The notes: generated by a model not told the origin, from the sequence alone. A DNA stretch of 64,000 bases from Murdochiella massiliensis (GCF_900059565.1 NZ_FIZW01000002.1:682001-746000), one strand, 5' to 3'. Shown: positions 16,572 to 26,726, counted from the first letter of the stretch. Numbers and translations are program-made.

Positions 16572-17612
16572 ATGTTTTCGACCGTACCGAAGGAAAACGG
16601 AATACTCGGCTTTTTTGAGCACGTCGTGCTGATGAGCGGCTCTCCGAGAAGGCGCGCCTTGTTGGCGTTTCTGCATCCGAGACGGGAACACGTTCCTTGC
16701 GATGAAGAGGCTATACGGCAGACGTCGTTGGCGAAGACGGTCGGAAAGCCGATGGTGGAACGCGCAGCCATCGCCGCCCGGGCGCTCGCCGAAGCAAAAG
16801 CCGGCGGAAACGACGAGGAATTTTCCCTTTTGGCGAATACCCTCTATATCGCTGCCGATACCATCGTCGTCCACAATGAGGAAATCTACAACAAACCACG
16901 AAATATGGCGGAAGCGGAACAAATGATGCGCTCCTACTTTGGGAAGACCCATACTGTCGTTACGGCAGTCTGTCTGCGGACACTACAAGGTTCGCTGCAC
17001 TATGAAACTTTTGCGGATGTTACTTTTTCCCCCTATGCGCCACAGATGGAAGCGCAGCTTCAAGCCTACCTCACCCCACAGCTTCTGGATCGTGCCGGAG
17101 CCTATGGTCTGCAGGATATGCCGCCCGGCTTTCTATCCGGCGTAGAGGGAGACCCCTATACGGTGATCGGCTTTTCGGTTTCTGCCCTCTGGCGCGCCAT
17201 TGCGCCCTATTACGTTGCCGACGGAAGCGCCCCCTCGCCATCAGCTTTTCCATCCATTGCCGATTTTGAGCAAATTGTCCGCGAATTAGCCGACGAACTG
17301 CCGGATTTCCTCTTTCGCGACTTAAACGGACAGATTCAAATTCAACCGCAAAAAGAAATCCATCCGCAAGCTAAGCATGGTGATTTACTGGTTCTGGGGC
17401 GCTATATCCGTGACAACCTCGGAAGACATATTGAACTCTACTATGGCTCCTTCCGGCAACAATTTCCTTCCTGTGGGCGCGAAGAACTCAAAGCGCATGT
17501 GCGCGAGACGCTTCGTCATGAATTTGAACACCATGTGGAAGAAATGGCAGGCAATGCGGATTTGGCGCTGGAAGATGCTCGTTTTTTACACGATTACCTA
17601 CACCGAAAATAG
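16572..17612 (+). CDS. Maf-like nucleotide pyrophosphatase fused to a metallopeptidase-like domain
   Basis: Two domains in one chain of 346 residues. Residues 15-220 are a Maf/YhdE-type nucleoside triphosphate pyrophosphatase: VLMSGSPRRRALL at the start, AADTIVVHNEEIYNKP, and YGLQDMPPGFLSGVEGD. Residues 235-346 resemble the small metallopeptidase family found as separate proteins in Clostridia: HIELYYGSF, then LRHEFEHHVEEMAG with an HExxH-type zinc motif, and a final LHDYL. The ATG at 16572 follows AGGAGGAAAGG; the open frame upstream is not credible. I know of the two domains separately; the fusion is unusual. Neighbours are ampS and gltS. Confidence 0.85.
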   Translation: MFSTVPKENGILGFFEHVVLMSGSPRRRALLAFLHPRREHVPCDEEAIRQTSLAKTVGKPMVERAAIAARALAEAKAGGNDEEFSLLANTLYIAADTIVVHNEEIYNKPRNMAEAEQMMRSYFGKTHTVVTAVCLRTLQGSLHYETFADVTFSPYAPQMEAQLQAYLTPQLLDRAGAYGLQDMPPGFLSGVEGDPYTVIGFSVSALWRAIAPYYVADGSAPSPSAFPSIADFEQIVRELADELPDFLFRDLNGQIQIQPQKEIHPQAKHGDLLVLGRYIRDNLGRHIELYYGSFRQQFPSCGREELKAHVRETLRHEFEHHVEEMAGNADLALEDARFLHDYLHRK

Positions 17613-17680
17613 GAATCCATGATACAATGAAATCGCATCTGTAGAAGCGAAACAAAATAGAAACGAGAAAAGGAGGCATT

Positions 17681-18919
17681 ATGACATTCGAAGTTGTCGA
17701 TAATTTATTTACGATTAATCTCAACAGCGTGCTTACCCTTGCGTTAGCCGCCATCCTTCTTCTCATCGGATACGTTCTGGTGCGCAAAGTACATTTCCTC
17801 GCGAAATTCTGCATTCCCGCACCGGTCGTTGGCGGCTTTCTGTTTATGCTCATCACCTGGATTGGGCATACTACCGGAAGCTTTTCCTTTGTATTCGATG
17901 ACCCGTTCCAAAGCGTGTTTATGCTGGCATTCTTTACGACCGTCGGTCTGGGCGCGAGCTTTAAGCTGCTCAAGAGCGGCGGAAAACTGCTGCTGATCTA
18001 CTGGTTGATCTGCGGCGTTATTTCCATCATCCAGAACAGCATCGGCATCGGCATTGCCAAAGCCACCGGCTTGGAACCACCGTATGCTCTGTTGGCAAGC
18101 GCTATCTCCATGATTGGCGGACACGGCGCTGCCCTGTCCTATGGCAACGATTTTGTGGAAATGGGCTACCCGCTCGCCAAAACGGTTGGTGCCGCAGCAG
18201 CGACATTCGGTTTGATCTCCGCTGTTCTGTTGGGCGGACCGCTCGGTCGTCTGCTCATTGAACGCCATCACCTGAAGCCGACCAATGAAGACTTTGTGAC
18301 CGATGCCGCAAATGTCAATACCACCGAAGGTAACGAGAAGCTCACGAGCTTTGAGCTCATTCAAAACGTGGTGGTCATTATCCTCTGTATGGCAGCCGGT
18401 ACGCTCATTTCCGGCTGGATCAAGAGCCTGATCAATCTATCGTTCCCGACCTACGTCGGTGCCATGTTCGTCGCCGTCATCGTCCGCAACCTGAATGAGA
18501 AATTTCACTTCTATCATTTCGATTTTGCCCTTACGGACGGTATCGGTACGGTGATGTTGAACCTGTTCTTGTCTTTGGCGCTAATGACGCTGAAACTTTG
18601 GGAAATTGCGGATCTGGTCGGTGGCGTATTGCTCGTCGTACTTTGCCAGGTGCTTTTCCTTGGTTTGGTATCCTACTTCATCGTCTTCCGTCTCCTCGGG
18701 TCGGACTACGATGCGGCGGTTATGTGCGCCGGTCTTTGCGGACACGGTTTGGGTGCAACGCCTTCGGCAATCGTCAACATGACCGCGGTCAACGACCGCT
18801 ATGGGTATTCCCGTAAAGCTATGATGATCGTGCCGATTGTCGGCGCGTTCTTGGTCGATATTATCTACCAACCGCAGACGATAACCTTTATCAGTATGTT
18901 CGTCAAAAACCTGAAATAA
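17681..18919 (+). CDS. gltS: sodium/glutamate symporter GltS
   Basis: Membrane transporter taking up glutamate with sodium, which would feed the gct/hgd/gcd pathway and use the sodium gradient produced by the decarboxylase. GltS features include LTLALAAILLLIGYVL near the N-terminus, FCIPAPVVGG, MIGGHGAALSYG and its mirrored counterpart CAGLCGHGLGATPSAIVNM. The two GG/HG segments belong to the re-entrant loops of the two half repeats. About ten hydrophobic segments; 412 residues is normal. RBS AAAGGAGG precedes the ATG. It is followed by a bidirectional terminator shared with convergent kbl. Confidence 0.94.
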   Translation: MTFEVVDNLFTINLNSVLTLALAAILLLIGYVLVRKVHFLAKFCIPAPVVGGFLFMLITWIGHTTGSFSFVFDDPFQSVFMLAFFTTVGLGASFKLLKSGGKLLLIYWLICGVISIIQNSIGIGIAKATGLEPPYALLASAISMIGGHGAALSYGNDFVEMGYPLAKTVGAAAATFGLISAVLLGGPLGRLLIERHHLKPTNEDFVTDAANVNTTEGNEKLTSFELIQNVVVIILCMAAGTLISGWIKSLINLSFPTYVGAMFVAVIVRNLNEKFHFYHFDFALTDGIGTVMLNLFLSLALMTLKLWEIADLVGGVLLVVLCQVLFLGLVSYFIVFRLLGSDYDAAVMCAGLCGHGLGATPSAIVNMTAVNDRYGYSRKAMMIVPIVGAFLVDIIYQPQTITFISMFVKNLK

Positions 18920-18941
18920 GTTCCCCTGCAAGGCAGATGCA

Positions 18942-18980
18942 AAAAGGCTGTACGTCGGTTTTTCCGACGTACAGCCTTTT
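18942..18980. terminator. bidirectional terminator between gltS and kbl
   Basis: AAAAGGCTGTACGTCGG (18942-18958) pairs perfectly with the complement at 18964-18980 around a T loop; A and T runs flank both sides, as expected between convergent genes. Confidence 0.9.
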
Positions 18981-19009
18981 CTTTGTTCGCAACTTTTGCA
19001 CGCGACGGC

Positions 19010-20194
19010 TTAAATAATGCCCATTTCCTTGCCCACGCGACCGATAATCTCCACCGCACGTGTAATCTGCTCCGGCGTATGCGCCGCCGTAATCATGCAA
19101 CGCACGCGGCCCGTTCCCTTGGGAACGGTCGGAAAAACGATGGGGCTGGTGAATACGCCCGCATCGAAGAGTTTCGCAGAAAATTCACCTGTCTTGGCTT
19201 CGTCGCCGATAATAATCGGGGTGATGGGCGTTTCGCTGTGTCCCGTATCAAAACCTAAGGTATTGAGTTTTTCTTTGAACAGGCGCGCGTTCGCCCAAAG
19301 TTTTTCGGTGTATTCGTCGCTTTCCATCAGCATTTTGATGGCTTCGATGATCGCTGCCGTATCCGCCGGTGTATTGCCGGTGGAAAAGAGCAACGGACGA
19401 CTGCGGTTCTTCAGCCATTCAATCGTGGCTTTCTTTCCCGCCACGTAGCCGCCGATCACACCGATGGCTTTGGACAGCGTACCGATGATGAAATCCACCT
19501 TACCGTGCAGATGGAAGTGATCCACCGTGCCGCGTCCGCTGCGTCCCAGAACGCCGGAGGCATGGGCATCATCGACATAGGTCATGCAATCATACTTTTC
19601 TGCCAGAGCAACGATGCCCGGCAAGTTAGCGATGTCCCCGTCCATAGAAAAGACACCGTCCGTAATGATGAGCACCTTATCGTAGTCCGCACGGCGCTCT
19701 TTTAACACGCGCTCAAGATCCGCCATATCACTGTGACGGAACACGGTTTTCTTGGCCTTGGATAAACGGCAGCCGTCAATAATCGAGGCATGGTTGAGTT
19801 CATCCGAAATAATGAGATCGCCTTCATCTACTGCCGCCTGGATCGTTCCGGCATTGCAGTTGAATCCGGATTGATAAACGACAACAGCTTCCTCCTCCTT
19901 GAACTCGGCAAGCAATTTTTCCAATTCTTCATGCAGAAGCAGGTTGCCGTTGATGGGGCGAACTGCACCGGCGCCGACACCGTATTCGCGAATCGCTTTG
20001 ATCGCCGCCTCTTTCAAACGCGGATGATTGGCAAACCCCAAATAATTGTTGGACGAAAGGTTGATCACCTTTTTTCCGTCGATCACGCACTCCGCTTCAT
20101 TTGGACCTTCCACCACTTTGAACGATTTATACAGACCATCAGCCTTTAATCCATCAATTTTTTGTTGCAAATACGCCATGTCATGAACACTCAC
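19010..20194 (-). CDS. kbl: glycine C-acetyltransferase (2-amino-3-ketobutyrate CoA ligase)
   Basis: PLP enzyme that splits 2-amino-3-ketobutyrate with CoA into glycine and acetyl-CoA, the second step of threonine breakdown. The PLP lysine is in [15 protein letters not shown]; other family segments are [25 protein letters not shown] and [12 protein letters not shown]. Length (394) is typical of the alpha-oxoamine synthase family and closer to Kbl than to BioF, and tdh directly upstream supports Kbl. RBS AAGGAGC precedes the ATG. Confidence 0.93.
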   Translation of the reverse strand: MSVHDMAYLQQKIDGLKADGLYKSFKVVEGPNEAECVIDGKKVINLSSNNYLGFANHPRLKEAAIKAIREYGVGAGAVRPINGNLLLHEELEKLLAEFKEEEAVVVYQSGFNCNAGTIQAAVDEGDLIISDELNHASIIDGCRLSKAKKTVFRHSDMADLERVLKERRADYDKVLIITDGVFSMDGDIANLPGIVALAEKYDCMTYVDDAHASGVLGRSGRGTVDHFHLHGKVDFIIGTLSKAIGVIGGYVAGKKATIEWLKNRSRPLLFSTGNTPADTAAIIEAIKMLMESDEYTEKLWANARLFKEKLNTLGFDTGHSETPITPIIIGDEAKTGEFSAKLFDAGVFTSPIVFPTVPKGTGRVRCMITAAHTPEQITRAVEIIGRVGKEMGII

Positions 20195-20286
20195 GGTCAG
20201 CTCCTTTCAAGCACGAGAAACGTTACGCCGCATCGGCAGGTGCAGAAAGCCGGGAGGCCTTCTCCTTTCGCAAACGGGAAACGTCC

Positions 20287-21240
20287 TTATTTTCCCTCGG
20301 CCAAACGCGGCCGCAAATTCTTCAGCATATCTTTCGTCATCGTTTTCAGGTCGTATTGCGCCTTCCATCCCCATTCCTCACGAGCCGCCGTATCATCCAG
20401 CTTATCCGGCCAGGAATCAGCAATGGCCTGTAAAGTGGGATTAACCTGATACGTCATGGTAAAAGCGGGCAGCTCCTGTTGAATAGCCGATGCGATGTCT
20501 TCCGGCGCAAAACTCATCGCCGCAATATTGAATGCATTTCTATGCGTTAACTTCGTCGGATCCGCCTCCATCAGCTCATGCACGGCGCGCAGCGCATCGG
20601 GAATATACATCATATCCATCAACGTTCCTTCGGCGATGGGACAATCATAATGTCCCGCTTTCAACGCCGCATAGTAAATGTCCACTGCGTAATCCGTCGT
20701 CCCTCCGCCCGGAAGCGCCGCATACGAAATCAGGCCCGGAAAACGCACGCCGCGCGTATCCACACCGAAGCGGTGAAAATAGTAATCACAAAGGAGTTCG
20801 CCTGCGACTTTCGTCACGCCATACATCGTGCTCGGACGTTGGATGGTATCCTGCGGCGTCACTTTCGGCGTGGACGCACCGAAGGCACCGATGGAACTCG
20901 GTGTAAAGACCGCCAATCGCTTTTCGCGTGCCACTTCCAACACCTGAAAAAGGCCGTCGAGATTGATGCGATACGCCGCTTGCGGATGTGCCTCTGCCAC
21001 GGCCGACAACAACGCCGCCAGATGCATTACCGTATCCACATGATAGCGATCCACCAATTCCGCCAGCCGCTTGCCGTCGGTCACGTCCAGTTGTTCAAAA
21101 GGTCCCTCCTCCACAACGGGGGATTCCTTCTTCACGACATCCGTGACAATGACGTTGTTCGTTCCATACGCCCGGCGCAGATAGGTCGACAGTTCCGTGC
21201 CGATCTGCCCCAGACCGCCTGTGATCAGAATCGTTTTCAT
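20287..21240 (-). CDS. tdh: L-threonine 3-dehydrogenase, short-chain (epimerase-like) type
   Basis: NAD-dependent enzyme of the extended SDR family. The dinucleotide motif GGLGQIG follows the first strand (TILITGG), and the catalytic YxxxK is in STMYGVTKVAGE. The segment RFPGLISY and PGGGTTDYAVDIYYAA are typical of bacterial epimerase-type threonine dehydrogenases. It would make 2-amino-3-ketobutyrate for Kbl, encoded 92 bp downstream. The ATG at 21240 has GGAGAGGG upstream; the longer open frame would overlap phoR and is rejected. 317 residues is normal. Confidence 0.9.
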   Translation of the reverse strand: MKTILITGGLGQIGTELSTYLRRAYGTNNVIVTDVVKKESPVVEEGPFEQLDVTDGKRLAELVDRYHVDTVMHLAALLSAVAEAHPQAAYRINLDGLFQVLEVAREKRLAVFTPSSIGAFGASTPKVTPQDTIQRPSTMYGVTKVAGELLCDYYFHRFGVDTRGVRFPGLISYAALPGGGTTDYAVDIYYAALKAGHYDCPIAEGTLMDMMYIPDALRAVHELMEADPTKLTHRNAFNIAAMSFAPEDIASAIQQELPAFTMTYQVNPTLQAIADSWPDKLDDTAAREEWGWKAQYDLKTMTKDMLKNLRPRLAEGK

Positions 21241-21286
21241 TCCCTCTCCTTGGTAGGTCCATTCCGCCATGTTCGTCGTCGGAAGG

Positions 21287-22417
21287 TTAGTTATCCTTCT
21301 CTTGCGATGACGTTTCGGTCGTGACGGATGCGGTTTCTTGCGCGTCACGCGGCAGGAGAATCGAAAAACGTGATCCTTTTCCCCATTCGCTGTCCAGGCG
21401 CAGAATTCCCTCATGCGCCTGAACAATATGCTTGACCAGGGAAAGACCTAATCCCGTTCCTGAGCCGTCTCTGCGCGTTCTGCCCGGATCCACCGTAAAA
21501 AAGCGTTCAAATACGCGCTTCTGGTATTCCGGGGCAATACCGATGCCGTCATCTTCCACAATGATGCTTACATTGTGTTCATCCTGACGCAACTTTGTCA
21601 AGACATATCCCCCGTTTGGTTTGGAATATTTAATCGCATTGCTGAGCAGATTGCGCAAAACATCCGCCAACAGGCGCCGATTACCGAACAGCACGACGCG
21701 ATCGGATTCTCCCTCCCCGACCACATCGCTCTCCAAGCGCACATGGCGTTCCTCGGCCATGGAAGAGAGAGAGGTCATCTCTTCGCGCAGCACCTCGTGG
21801 AGATCCACCTCTTCGCGTTGGTCAAAATCGGAATAGCCCGTATCAAATTGAGAAAGCTGAATGATTTCGTTGATCATGTTGAGTAGGCGAACACCCTCGC
21901 GATGAATAATGTCGGCAAAGCGACGGGTGTCTTCCGGATTCACCATCCCCGAGGCGATCAATTCGGCATACCCGTTGATGGACGTTAACGGACTTTTAAG
22001 TTCATGACTGACATTCGCGGAAAACTGGCGTCGCATCGTTTCATTTTCCCGCACATTGGCCAGCTGTTGAAAAAAATTCTTGCGTTCCTCTTCGGTATCC
22101 AAGAGGCTTGCCAACATCTCTTCGGCTTCCTGTGCAGGAAGGCCGTCCGTGTCCTTCCCGGAAAGCAGGTCCTTCCAATAGCGCACCAGTATGCGCAAAG
22201 GGCAAAGACTCTCGTTGTAGATGCGCTGCGTAAAAATCGCTGAAAGCGCCAGCGCCGTGATGAGCAACACCACAACGACGCCGATGATCAGCGGAATACG
22301 CTGGCCTACGTTGCTTTTCGGTAAAATCACCTGCAAAAGGCCGACACAAATAAGAGAAGAAATGCCGGCAAAAATCATGCCGGCTCCTAAAAAATGACGC
22401 CAAATATTGCGCTTCAT
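21287..22417 (-). CDS. phoR: phosphate-regulon sensor histidine kinase (PhoR-like)
   Basis: Membrane sensor kinase of the two-component system in this phosphate operon. Two N-terminal hydrophobic segments (about 10-32 and 42-62) with almost no extracellular loop, then a linker, the phosphoacceptor His138 in FSANVSHELKSPLTSINGY, and an ATPase domain with NLLSNAIKYS (N box), DDGIGIAPE, RFFTVDP and GTGLGLSLVKH. The minimal external part agrees with PhoR proteins that sense through the Pst/PhoU complex. It lies 18 bp after phoB. Confidence 0.88.
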   Translation of the reverse strand: MKRNIWRHFLGAGMIFAGISSLICVGLLQVILPKSNVGQRIPLIIGVVVVLLITALALSAIFTQRIYNESLCPLRILVRYWKDLLSGKDTDGLPAQEAEEMLASLLDTEEERKNFFQQLANVRENETMRRQFSANVSHELKSPLTSINGYAELIASGMVNPEDTRRFADIIHREGVRLLNMINEIIQLSQFDTGYSDFDQREEVDLHEVLREEMTSLSSMAEERHVRLESDVVGEGESDRVVLFGNRRLLADVLRNLLSNAIKYSKPNGGYVLTKLRQDEHNVSIIVEDDGIGIAPEYQKRVFERFFTVDPGRTRRDGSGTGLGLSLVKHIVQAHEGILRLDSEWGKGSRFSILLPRDAQETASVTTETSSQEKDN

Positions 22418-22435
22418 GCTTGATCCTCCGCCCGG

Positions 22436-23119
22436 TTAAGCCTCTTTGCTCAGTTTATACCCGACGTTGCGCACGGTTTTGATATACCGGCCGGCATCGC
22501 CAAGTTTCTGGCGTAACGCGCGAATATGCACGTCAACCGTACGGGTTTCACCGGCATAATCGTAACCCCAAATCGCATTCATAATGCGGTCGCGCGAAAG
22601 AACAACGTCCAGATTATTCATCAGATAGTAGAGCAGTTCAAATTCCTTATAGGTCAGCTGAACCGGTTTTCCGCCGACGATCGTCTCCCTCTTCTTCGGA
22701 TCCATCGCAATTTCGTTATGCACCAGGAGAGAACGCTCTTCACTGTCGCCGTAGCGGCGTAAAACCGCCTTCACACGGCTAAGCAATTCCAGTACGCCGA
22801 ACGGCTTGGTGACATAATCGTCCGCGCCCATATCGAGACCGCGCACCTTTTCAAATTCACTCGTCTTCGCCGTGACCATGATGACGGGAATTTCTTTGGT
22901 ATCGACACGATTGCGAATCGTGGATAAAATCGAATACCCGTCTTCCCCCTCCAGCATGATATCCAGCAAAAACAGAATGGGCGCACCATCGCTGTCGAGT
23001 GCCGCATAAAGCGCTTTCGCATCCTCGAATCCACGAGCTTTATAACCGTTATTGTTGAGCGCGTAGCTGATCAGTTCGCGAATATTTTGATCATCTTCTA
23101 CAATATAAACCTGTTTCAT
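22436..23119 (-). CDS. phoB: phosphate-regulon response regulator (PhoB/PhoP-like)
   Basis: OmpR-family transcription factor. Receiver domain with acidic DD at 9-10, phosphorylated Asp53 in LFLLDIMLEGEDG, Thr in MVTAKT and Lys in DYVTKPF; winged-helix DNA-binding domain ends YIKTVRNVGYKLS. The ATG at 23119 (protein MKQVYIVEDD) is preceded by GAGGATGG; an earlier ATG ten codons upstream is less likely. PhoB-type boxes upstream of pstS (27801-27840) are the obvious targets. Confidence 0.9.
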   Translation of the reverse strand: MKQVYIVEDDQNIRELISYALNNNGYKARGFEDAKALYAALDSDGAPILFLLDIMLEGEDGYSILSTIRNRVDTKEIPVIMVTAKTSEFEKVRGLDMGADDYVTKPFGVLELLSRVKAVLRRYGDSEERSLLVHNEIAMDPKKRETIVGGKPVQLTYKEFELLYYLMNNLDVVLSRDRIMNAIWGYDYAGETRTVDVHIRALRQKLGDAGRYIKTVRNVGYKLSKEA

Positions 23120-23169
23120 GCCATCCTCACGATCATAAAAGCCGTCCAAAAAATTCGGGCGGCAAAAGG

Positions 23170-23823
23170 TCAGTTAAATTTTTCCATTGCCCCCGTTATC
23201 GAGTATACCACGGCTTCCGCGATATTTTGGGCATGATCGGCGCTGCGTTCCAGATATTTGGAAATCATCAACAAGTCAATCACCAAATTCGCTTCAATGG
23301 TCTCCGCACGAATCTCAGCAATGATCTCTTCACGAACCTTCATAAAGAGGGCATCCACCTCATCGTCCATCTCAGCGGCATGATAGGCCAACGCGCTGTC
23401 TCCTTCAACGAAGGCACGTACGGCATCGGATACCATCGTTTGCGTAATTTCCGACATTTTGGTCAGGCTGCCGAGATTCGCCTCCTGATATCCGAATGTC
23501 AGCATCTGCTTCACCAACACGGCAATGTCTTCCGCCTGATCGCCGATGCGTTCCAAGTCGGTGTTCATGCGAATCGCCGCCGAAATGAACCGAAAGTCGC
23601 GCGCCAAAGGCTGTTCCTTGAGCAGAAGCAGCAACGCCTGTTGTTCAATTTCGGAAGAGAAATGATTGATCTTTTCTTCCTGTTGCAAAACATAGTCAAT
23701 CTGTTCCTTATCCTTGCTGATCAGTGCTCCCAACGCATAGGACAGGGATTGATTGACCATCTCGCCCATTTCTACCAAATTGGCATTGAGCTCTTCCAAT
23801 TTATTCACAAAGTTGTTCCGCAT
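23170..23823 (-). CDS. phoU: phosphate signalling protein PhoU
   Basis: Cytoplasmic all-helical protein of two similar three-helix halves that links the Pst transporter to PhoR. Metal-binding type motifs of the family occur in ERIGDQAEDIA (first half) and ERSADHAQNIAEAVVY (second half). Length 217 is normal. It lies between pstB and phoB in the operon. Confidence 0.95.
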   Translation of the reverse strand: MRNNFVNKLEELNANLVEMGEMVNQSLSYALGALISKDKEQIDYVLQQEEKINHFSSEIEQQALLLLLKEQPLARDFRFISAAIRMNTDLERIGDQAEDIAVLVKQMLTFGYQEANLGSLTKMSEITQTMVSDAVRAFVEGDSALAYHAAEMDDEVDALFMKVREEIIAEIRAETIEANLVIDLLMISKYLERSADHAQNIAEAVVYSITGAMEKFN

Positions 23824-23847
23824 AGTTTTCCTCCGTTGCCGCGATGA

Positions 23848-24615
23848 TCAACCGAAATGACCGGTAACATAACGTTCCGTGCGTTCATAGCGCGGATTCT
23901 CAAAAATTTGCACGGTGTCCCCGAATTCGATGAGCTCCCCCAGATAAAAGAAGCCCGTTTCATCGGCAATACGCGTCGCCTGTTGCATATTATGGGTGAC
24001 GATAATGATCGTAAATTCCTTTTTCAGCTCGAACATCAAGTCTTCGATTTTCGTTGTCGAAATCGGATCCAATGCGGACGTCGGCTCATCCATCAGAATG
24101 ACTTCCGGTTCTACCGCGAGAGTACGTGCGATGCAAAGGCGCTGTTGCTGTCCGCCGGAAAGCCCCAGCGCGCTTTTATGCAGACGATCCTTTAACTCAT
24201 CCCAAATCGCCGCCTCTTTCAGACTGCGCTCGACGATCTCATCCAATGTCTTACGATCTTTGATGCCGTTGATTCGCGGACCGTAGGCCACATTGTCATA
24301 CACACTCTTTGGAAAGGGATTCGGCTGTTGGAAGACCATTCCGACGCGCTTGCGCAATTCCAAGGCATCCATATCCTTGTAGACATCTTTTCCGTCCATG
24401 CACAGCATCCCCTCCACACGCGTTTCAGGAATGAGGTCGTTCATACGATTGATGGTCTTCAAAAACGTTGATTTTCCGCATCCGGACGGGCCGATGAACG
24501 CGGTAATCTGATTCGCCTTCACGTCCATATCAATGCCTTTGAGTGCCTGGAATGTGCCATAGTAAAAATCCAGATTGGAAACTTCAAATTTAAGCGGCTG
24601 TTGTTTGTTGTCCAT
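23848..24615 (-). CDS. pstB: phosphate ABC transporter, ATP-binding protein
   Basis: ATPase of the high-affinity phosphate importer. Walker A is GPSGCGKST, with the PstB-typical [13 protein letters not shown] following; the Q loop is in [20 protein letters not shown], the signature [16 protein letters not shown] and Walker [14 protein letters not shown]. The C-terminus [18 protein letters not shown] is diagnostic for PstB. Confidence 0.97.
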   Translation of the reverse strand: MDNKQQPLKFEVSNLDFYYGTFQALKGIDMDVKANQITAFIGPSGCGKSTFLKTINRMNDLIPETRVEGMLCMDGKDVYKDMDALELRKRVGMVFQQPNPFPKSVYDNVAYGPRINGIKDRKTLDEIVERSLKEAAIWDELKDRLHKSALGLSGGQQQRLCIARTLAVEPEVILMDEPTSALDPISTTKIEDLMFELKKEFTIIIVTHNMQQATRIADETGFFYLGELIEFGDTVQIFENPRYERTERYVTGHFG

Positions 24616-24660
24616 AGTAGTCCTCTACTCTCCTTTGCGACGTCGTTTTGCTCCGAGGCG

Positions 24661-25560
24661 CTATTTCTTCTCGCTTCCCGTTTGTTTCTTGTTAATATTG
24701 CTGACAATTTTTCGCGCGGCAAGGGAGAAGAGCAGCACGACGATAACTAAAATCGCAGCCGAGAAGTTGGCAATCTTGGCGCTGTTCGGATCCACCGCTT
24801 CGGAACGCATAACCCAGATGTGCAAGGCAAGCGTTTCTCCTGTACGGAACGGGTTGAGTGCATTTAACGGGGAAGTTAAATCCCAGTTGGACCAATCGAT
24901 GCGCGTTGACATACCGGCGGTATACATGAGCGCGGTCGCCTCACCGAACACACGACCGGCGGCCAGGATAATGCCTGAGCCGATGCGTGGAAGCGCCGCC
25001 GGTAAAAGAGTGTGCACGATGGCATACCAATGCGTGGAGCCGAGCGCCATACTACCTTCGACGAAGCTGGGAGGGAGGGCGCGAATGGCATCTTCTGTTG
25101 ACGTGGTAATGAGCGGAATGCTCAGAATAGATACCGTAATCGCGCCGGCCATTAAGTTCCAACTCGCGCCGAAGCTCAGCACGAAAGCCAGATAGCCGAA
25201 CAAGCCGATAACAATTGACGGCAGTGACGAAAGCGACTCAATGCTCATACGCAAAAACTCAGTCGTTTTTCCCTTTCCCGCGTATTCCGCCATATAGATG
25301 CCGGCAGGAATACCCACAAGACAGCTGAACACCAGGGAAAGAAACAGAAGATAAATGGTATTAAACAGCTGGTTGCCGATGCCCTTGGACGAAAACGAAA
25401 GCACGCCCGGGAAATAGCTCATCAGTCCACCGATGATAATATAACCGGCAAGAAACAAAATGAACACGAGAAAGAATCCGCCAATCGCGGTAAACAATAA
25501 GGTCATCAGACGATCGATTCGTTTTGCCCGCGAAATACGCGAACGCATACGCTCATTCAT
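24661..25560 (-). CDS. pstA: phosphate ABC transporter, permease PstA
   Basis: Membrane subunit of the phosphate importer with six predicted helices. The coupling region is ALPPSFVEGSMALGSTHWYAI, typical of PstA; GIPAGIYMAEYAGKG and SLPSIVIGLFGYLAFV are also family segments. It overlaps pstC by four bases (ATGA), indicating coupled translation. Confidence 0.95.
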   Translation of the reverse strand: MNERMRSRISRAKRIDRLMTLLFTAIGGFFLVFILFLAGYIIIGGLMSYFPGVLSFSSKGIGNQLFNTIYLLFLSLVFSCLVGIPAGIYMAEYAGKGKTTEFLRMSIESLSSLPSIVIGLFGYLAFVLSFGASWNLMAGAITVSILSIPLITTSTEDAIRALPPSFVEGSMALGSTHWYAIVHTLLPAALPRIGSGIILAAGRVFGEATALMYTAGMSTRIDWSNWDLTSPLNALNPFRTGETLALHIWVMRSEAVDPNSAKIANFSAAILVIVVLLFSLAARKIVSNINKKQTGSEKK

Positions 25561-26597
25561 CCGGCCACCTCCTCTTCCAACAAGGGTTCTTTTTTCTCCG
25601 CCGCCTTCATCGCTTTATGCTCCTGATCCAGTTTATTTTTCTGCTTTGCGGAGAAGAAATGAATGAGTACGATGAACAGAATGGAAATGAGCATCAGCAG
25701 AAGCGCTAGGCTCCACAACGCCATGTTCGCTTCACTTCCGTCAATGGTGTTGCCCATGTCGGAGGCAAGAATGCCCGTGATGTTCGCCGTAGGGTGAAGA
25801 ATACTCTGGGGAAATAGCCGTGTTCGACCGATGACCATGGAAACCGCCAGCGCTTCCCCGAAGGCACGCGCCAATCCGAGGATGATGCCCGTATAGATTC
25901 CTGTACTGGACGCCGGTATCACGACGTTTTTAATCACCTGCCAGCGCGTGGAGCCCATGCCGTACGCGGCCTGACGATAGCTGTCCGGCACGCCCCGAAT
26001 AGTATCGGTGATATAGGTGGTAATTGTCGGAAAGATCATTACGGTCAATACAATCACCGCGGCAAGGACAGAATAACCGCCGACCGGCGCCTTAAAGGTA
26101 TCGCGAATCCAAGGTACCAACACCGTCAAGCCCACCCAGCCATAGACGATGGACGGAATACCCACAAAGATTTCTACGGCCGGCTGGAAGATTTTTTGCC
26201 CGGCCTTTGGCGCAATTTCCGTCATAAAAATCGCCGCGCCGAGTGAAAACGGGGTGGCCAGAAGAATTGCCAATCCACACGTGATGATGGAACCAAAAAT
26301 GAATACCGCTGCGCCAATGGAACCTTCGCCCGGTTTGTTGAAGGAATCGGTCGGCGCCCAGTTCGCATCCGTCAAAAAGTCCGACACACTTTGTTGGAAC
26401 TGCGTAAAGGAAGCCGTCCCACGCACCAGAAGAAACAGGAGGATGGAAATCGTGATAACGATGATGATGAGACCCATAAGCGTCACGAATCCCCGTCCCA
26501 ACCATTCTCGTCTGAACTTTTCTCCCGCAGGCGTGCGCAGCCTTTTTTGCGTCGGCATACTATTTGCCGTCGCCTGTTCTTGTTGTTTCGTCGTCAT
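25557..26597 (-). CDS. pstC: phosphate ABC transporter, permease PstC
   Basis: Partner permease of PstA. Family segments are SLGAAIFMTEIAPK, GIPSIVYGWVGLTVLVP and the coupling region VPDSYRQAAYGMGSTRWQ. I start at the ATG at 26597, seven bases after AGGA; a GTG two codons earlier is also in frame. The N-terminus is a basic cytoplasmic tail of about 30 residues. A hairpin after pstS lies in the 129-bp gap upstream. Confidence 0.95.
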   Translation of the reverse strand: MTTKQQEQATANSMPTQKRLRTPAGEKFRREWLGRGFVTLMGLIIIVITISILLFLLVRGTASFTQFQQSVSDFLTDANWAPTDSFNKPGEGSIGAAVFIFGSIITCGLAILLATPFSLGAAIFMTEIAPKAGQKIFQPAVEIFVGIPSIVYGWVGLTVLVPWIRDTFKAPVGGYSVLAAVIVLTVMIFPTITTYITDTIRGVPDSYRQAAYGMGSTRWQVIKNVVIPASSTGIYTGIILGLARAFGEALAVSMVIGRTRLFPQSILHPTANITGILASDMGNTIDGSEANMALWSLALLLMLISILFIVLIHFFSAKQKNKLDQEHKAMKAAEKKEPLLEEEVAG

Positions 26598-26631
26598 ATG
26601 CACGTCCTATCTCATTTGCAGTACAGCTAAG

Positions 26632-26667
26632 AAAAAGGCATTGCGAAACTGTCATTCCACAATGCCT
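26632..26667 (-). terminator. intercistronic terminator/attenuator after pstS
   Basis: On the minus strand AGGCATTG and CAATGCCT form a stem followed by TTTTTC, between pstS and pstC. As with livK, this would make more binding protein than permease. Confidence 0.75.
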
Positions 26668-26726
26668 CCGTTCCCTATTGTCCGTTCTTTGTCCTCCGAC
26701 ATACGGATGCCGGAAGGAGACGTGCG

